A stretch of DNA of 64,000 nt from Paramecium pentaurelia (taxonomy: Eukaryota; Ciliophora; Oligohymenophorea; Peniculida; Parameciidae), in the NCBI GenBank assembly GCA_905183005.1, contig CAJJDO010000012.1, positions 776,481 through 840,480 on the forward strand, given 5' to 3'. The translations under genes were made by a program, and so were the position numbers. The stretch's first letter is position 1; every line of letters starts with the position of its first letter. The notes beneath the pieces were generated by a model. The model searched no databases, was not told the origin of the DNA, and saw only the letters and a list, made by a program, of their open reading frames with translations. Below, one piece after another: positions 62,474 to 64,000 of the stretch.

Positions 62474-63872
62474 ATGCAAATTGATACTTCATCTAATCAT
62501 ATATTAGATAAGTGCGAATCATTTAAGCATTTATCTCCTTAAGCTTAAGAGGCTTTGTTAAGTTTAAAAAAGATAAAGAACATTGGATATGAATAGACAA
62601 ATGATTTAATAAATATTAATGTCACTACTAATAACCATGATAATCCATCAATCATATCTGAATCTATTGTAGAGAAGATTATAAGACAATCTCCAAAAAA
62701 TGAATTTATGGGATCTTAAAATTTCTCATTTATCTAGAAGTATTCGATTGATATTAAGTTTAACAAAGTTCCAAATAATTATTGGCATTCAAGAATTCGG
62801 TAGTTCTAGATGACCCAACACCTGATTTTTCAGATGCTCTATCTAGTGACAGAAATAAACTAAGTGAAATTACATAAAATCAACAATTCTTTTAAAAATA
62901 GATAAATTTAATTTAAAATTAATAAATTAAGCAATCTTAGAATCAGATCAAAGAAAATAAATGTTTTATTAGAAAATTTACACAAGAGAAAGAGAATATG
63001 CTTAATCATAATTAAATAAAAAATTACTAAATAAACAGATTAAGTGATTTAATATCAAAAGAAATAAAGAAAAATACTTTAACATCGTCTTCAAATAATA
63101 TTCGTAAAAATTCATATACAAGTTTAAATACTCATTGTTCATCATAAACAAAATACCAATAATTAAATTAATAAGATTATCTCTATAAGAAAGCAATAAT
63201 AAAACAAGAAAAATTAAAAACTTTCATAGAGTAGGGTCAAATAATAAATAATATAAAGGAAATGTAAGAATGTACGTTCAATCCAAAGATCAATAAAAAA
63301 CCTAAGATTATTAATTCGAGTACTTTTTTTGAAAGACAAAATATATGGATGAGAAAGAAAAATGATAAAATATCTTAATAAATCGAAATCTAAAAAGAGA
63401 AAGCAACAAAAGAAGTAAATATAATAATTTAATTTAGTGCACATTCATTCCTAATTTAAAAGATGATGATAATAATAAAATTAATAGTTAGCATATCTAT
63501 TATAAAGATCTGTTATAGCAAAATAAATTGAATGGAAAAAAACAAAATTTTCGAAATTCTATGATTGATCTCAACAAAAATGATTTATAAAATAACACAT
63601 GTAAATAGTAAATATAAAGATCAAATTCTACATAAATCATTAATTAACAAACTGATTTGAAATAGCTGCTCGAAATTCAATTAAAAGTTGATGGTATAAA
63701 AAATGTTCAATGCATAACTCCAAATAATTAGGCTACAAAAACAACTATAATTCCTAATTCGTAATGTGGATATTTGGATCTTAAAAAAAGAAAAAATAGT
63801 ATAGAATAGATTGAATAAAAATATAAACTGCTTTATGATTTAGTAAATAATGTAACAAAATAGAAAAAATGA
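62474..63872 (+). CDS. Asn/Gln-rich protein, unknown
   Basis: From ATG 62474 (MQIDTSSNHILDK) to TGA 63870-63872, about 445 aa after two introns (29 nt near 62730-62758, AAG acceptor, and 23 nt near 63416-63438). Low-complexity Asn/Gln/Lys with short ordered blocks, including the ECTFNPKINKKPK motif (a Cys-Thr-Phe-x-Pro-x block often seen in ciliate cytoskeletal proteins) and a similar CTFIPNLKD later. No catalytic domain or membrane segment. Confidence 0.55.
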
Positions 63873-64000
63873 ATTTTATAATAATAATTCTATTTAGTTA
63901 TATAAATTTAATTAATTAATTAATTAATTAAAGTAAAGTAAAGAAATCAAAATTCCCATTATTCTTCTTTATTTTATTAGAGAGAAGCAGAATACGAAAA
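63873..64000. other. A+T-rich tail with a (TTAA)n run
   Basis: The end of the window holds a TTAA tetranucleotide run at about 63908-63932 and no coding signal. No telomeric repeat is present, so the chromosome continues beyond the window. Confidence 0.6.

Noticed and set aside
1..64000. Standard-code pseudogenes (TAA/TAG breaks everywhere)
   Set aside because: Conserved kinases, centrin, CDC73, GH63, GH25 and S11 all become intact when TAA/TAG are read as Gln, so the breaks reflect the genetic code.
63873..64000. Telomere at the right edge
   Set aside because: No GGGGTT/GGGTTT-type repeat is present; only a TTAA run and A/T-rich sequence.

Overview
The window reads as macronuclear DNA of a ciliate, most likely Paramecium or a close oligohymenophorean relative. 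It is very A+T rich. Long, family-recognisable proteins appear only when TAA and TAG are read as Gln and TGA is the only stop. Genes are interrupted by tiny GT...AG introns, mostly 19-31 nt with many of 25-26 nt, and genes lie tens to a few hundred bases apart on both strands. Standard-code ORF calling breaks nearly every gene. All gene models below use the ciliate code with introns spliced by eye, so internal exon boundaries are inference even where the protein family is clear.

Layout. 1-5 kb: the 3' end of a membrane protein, a multi-exon EF-hand protein, and a tandem pair of small proteins carrying SILK plus RVxF protein-phosphatase-1 docking motifs. 5.5-12.7 kb: ER glucosidase I, a possible vesicle-tether subunit, a calcium-dependent protein kinase and a Cys-rich hypothetical. 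12.7-22.9 kb: a coiled-coil protein, the Paf1-complex subunit CDC73, a twin-CX9C mitochondrial protein beside an (ATT)n tract, a large CEP350/DUF4378-like basal-body-type protein, a small membrane protein, a p24 cargo receptor and a BIG BROTHER-type RING E3. 23-30 kb: a gene-poor stretch with probable gene relics, a polytopic RING protein, a C2 coiled-coil protein and two small genes. 30-35.4 kb: a very large Q-rich gene holding about 12 copies of a 123-bp (41-aa) tandem repeat. 37-51 kb: Tousled-like kinase, a ULK-like kinase, the Pol III subunit RPC6 with its C-terminal Fe-S cysteines, three large unassigned proteins and centrin. 51-56 kb: an S11 D-Ala-D-Ala carboxypeptidase-like protein, an S49/SppA-like protease, a second ULK-like kinase and a GH25 lysozyme. 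56-64 kb: a coiled-coil protein, an SPX-EXS phosphate transporter, a CCDC77 homologue and an unassigned Q/N-rich protein.

Functional themes: basal body and cilium (centrin, CCDC77, CEP350-like, coiled coils), kinase/phosphatase signalling (four kinases, two putative PP1 regulators), secretory pathway, and a cluster of bacterial-type hydrolases that would suit an organism that eats bacteria. Some divergent ATGs are only 30-35 bp apart and some convergent stops only 13-23 bp apart.
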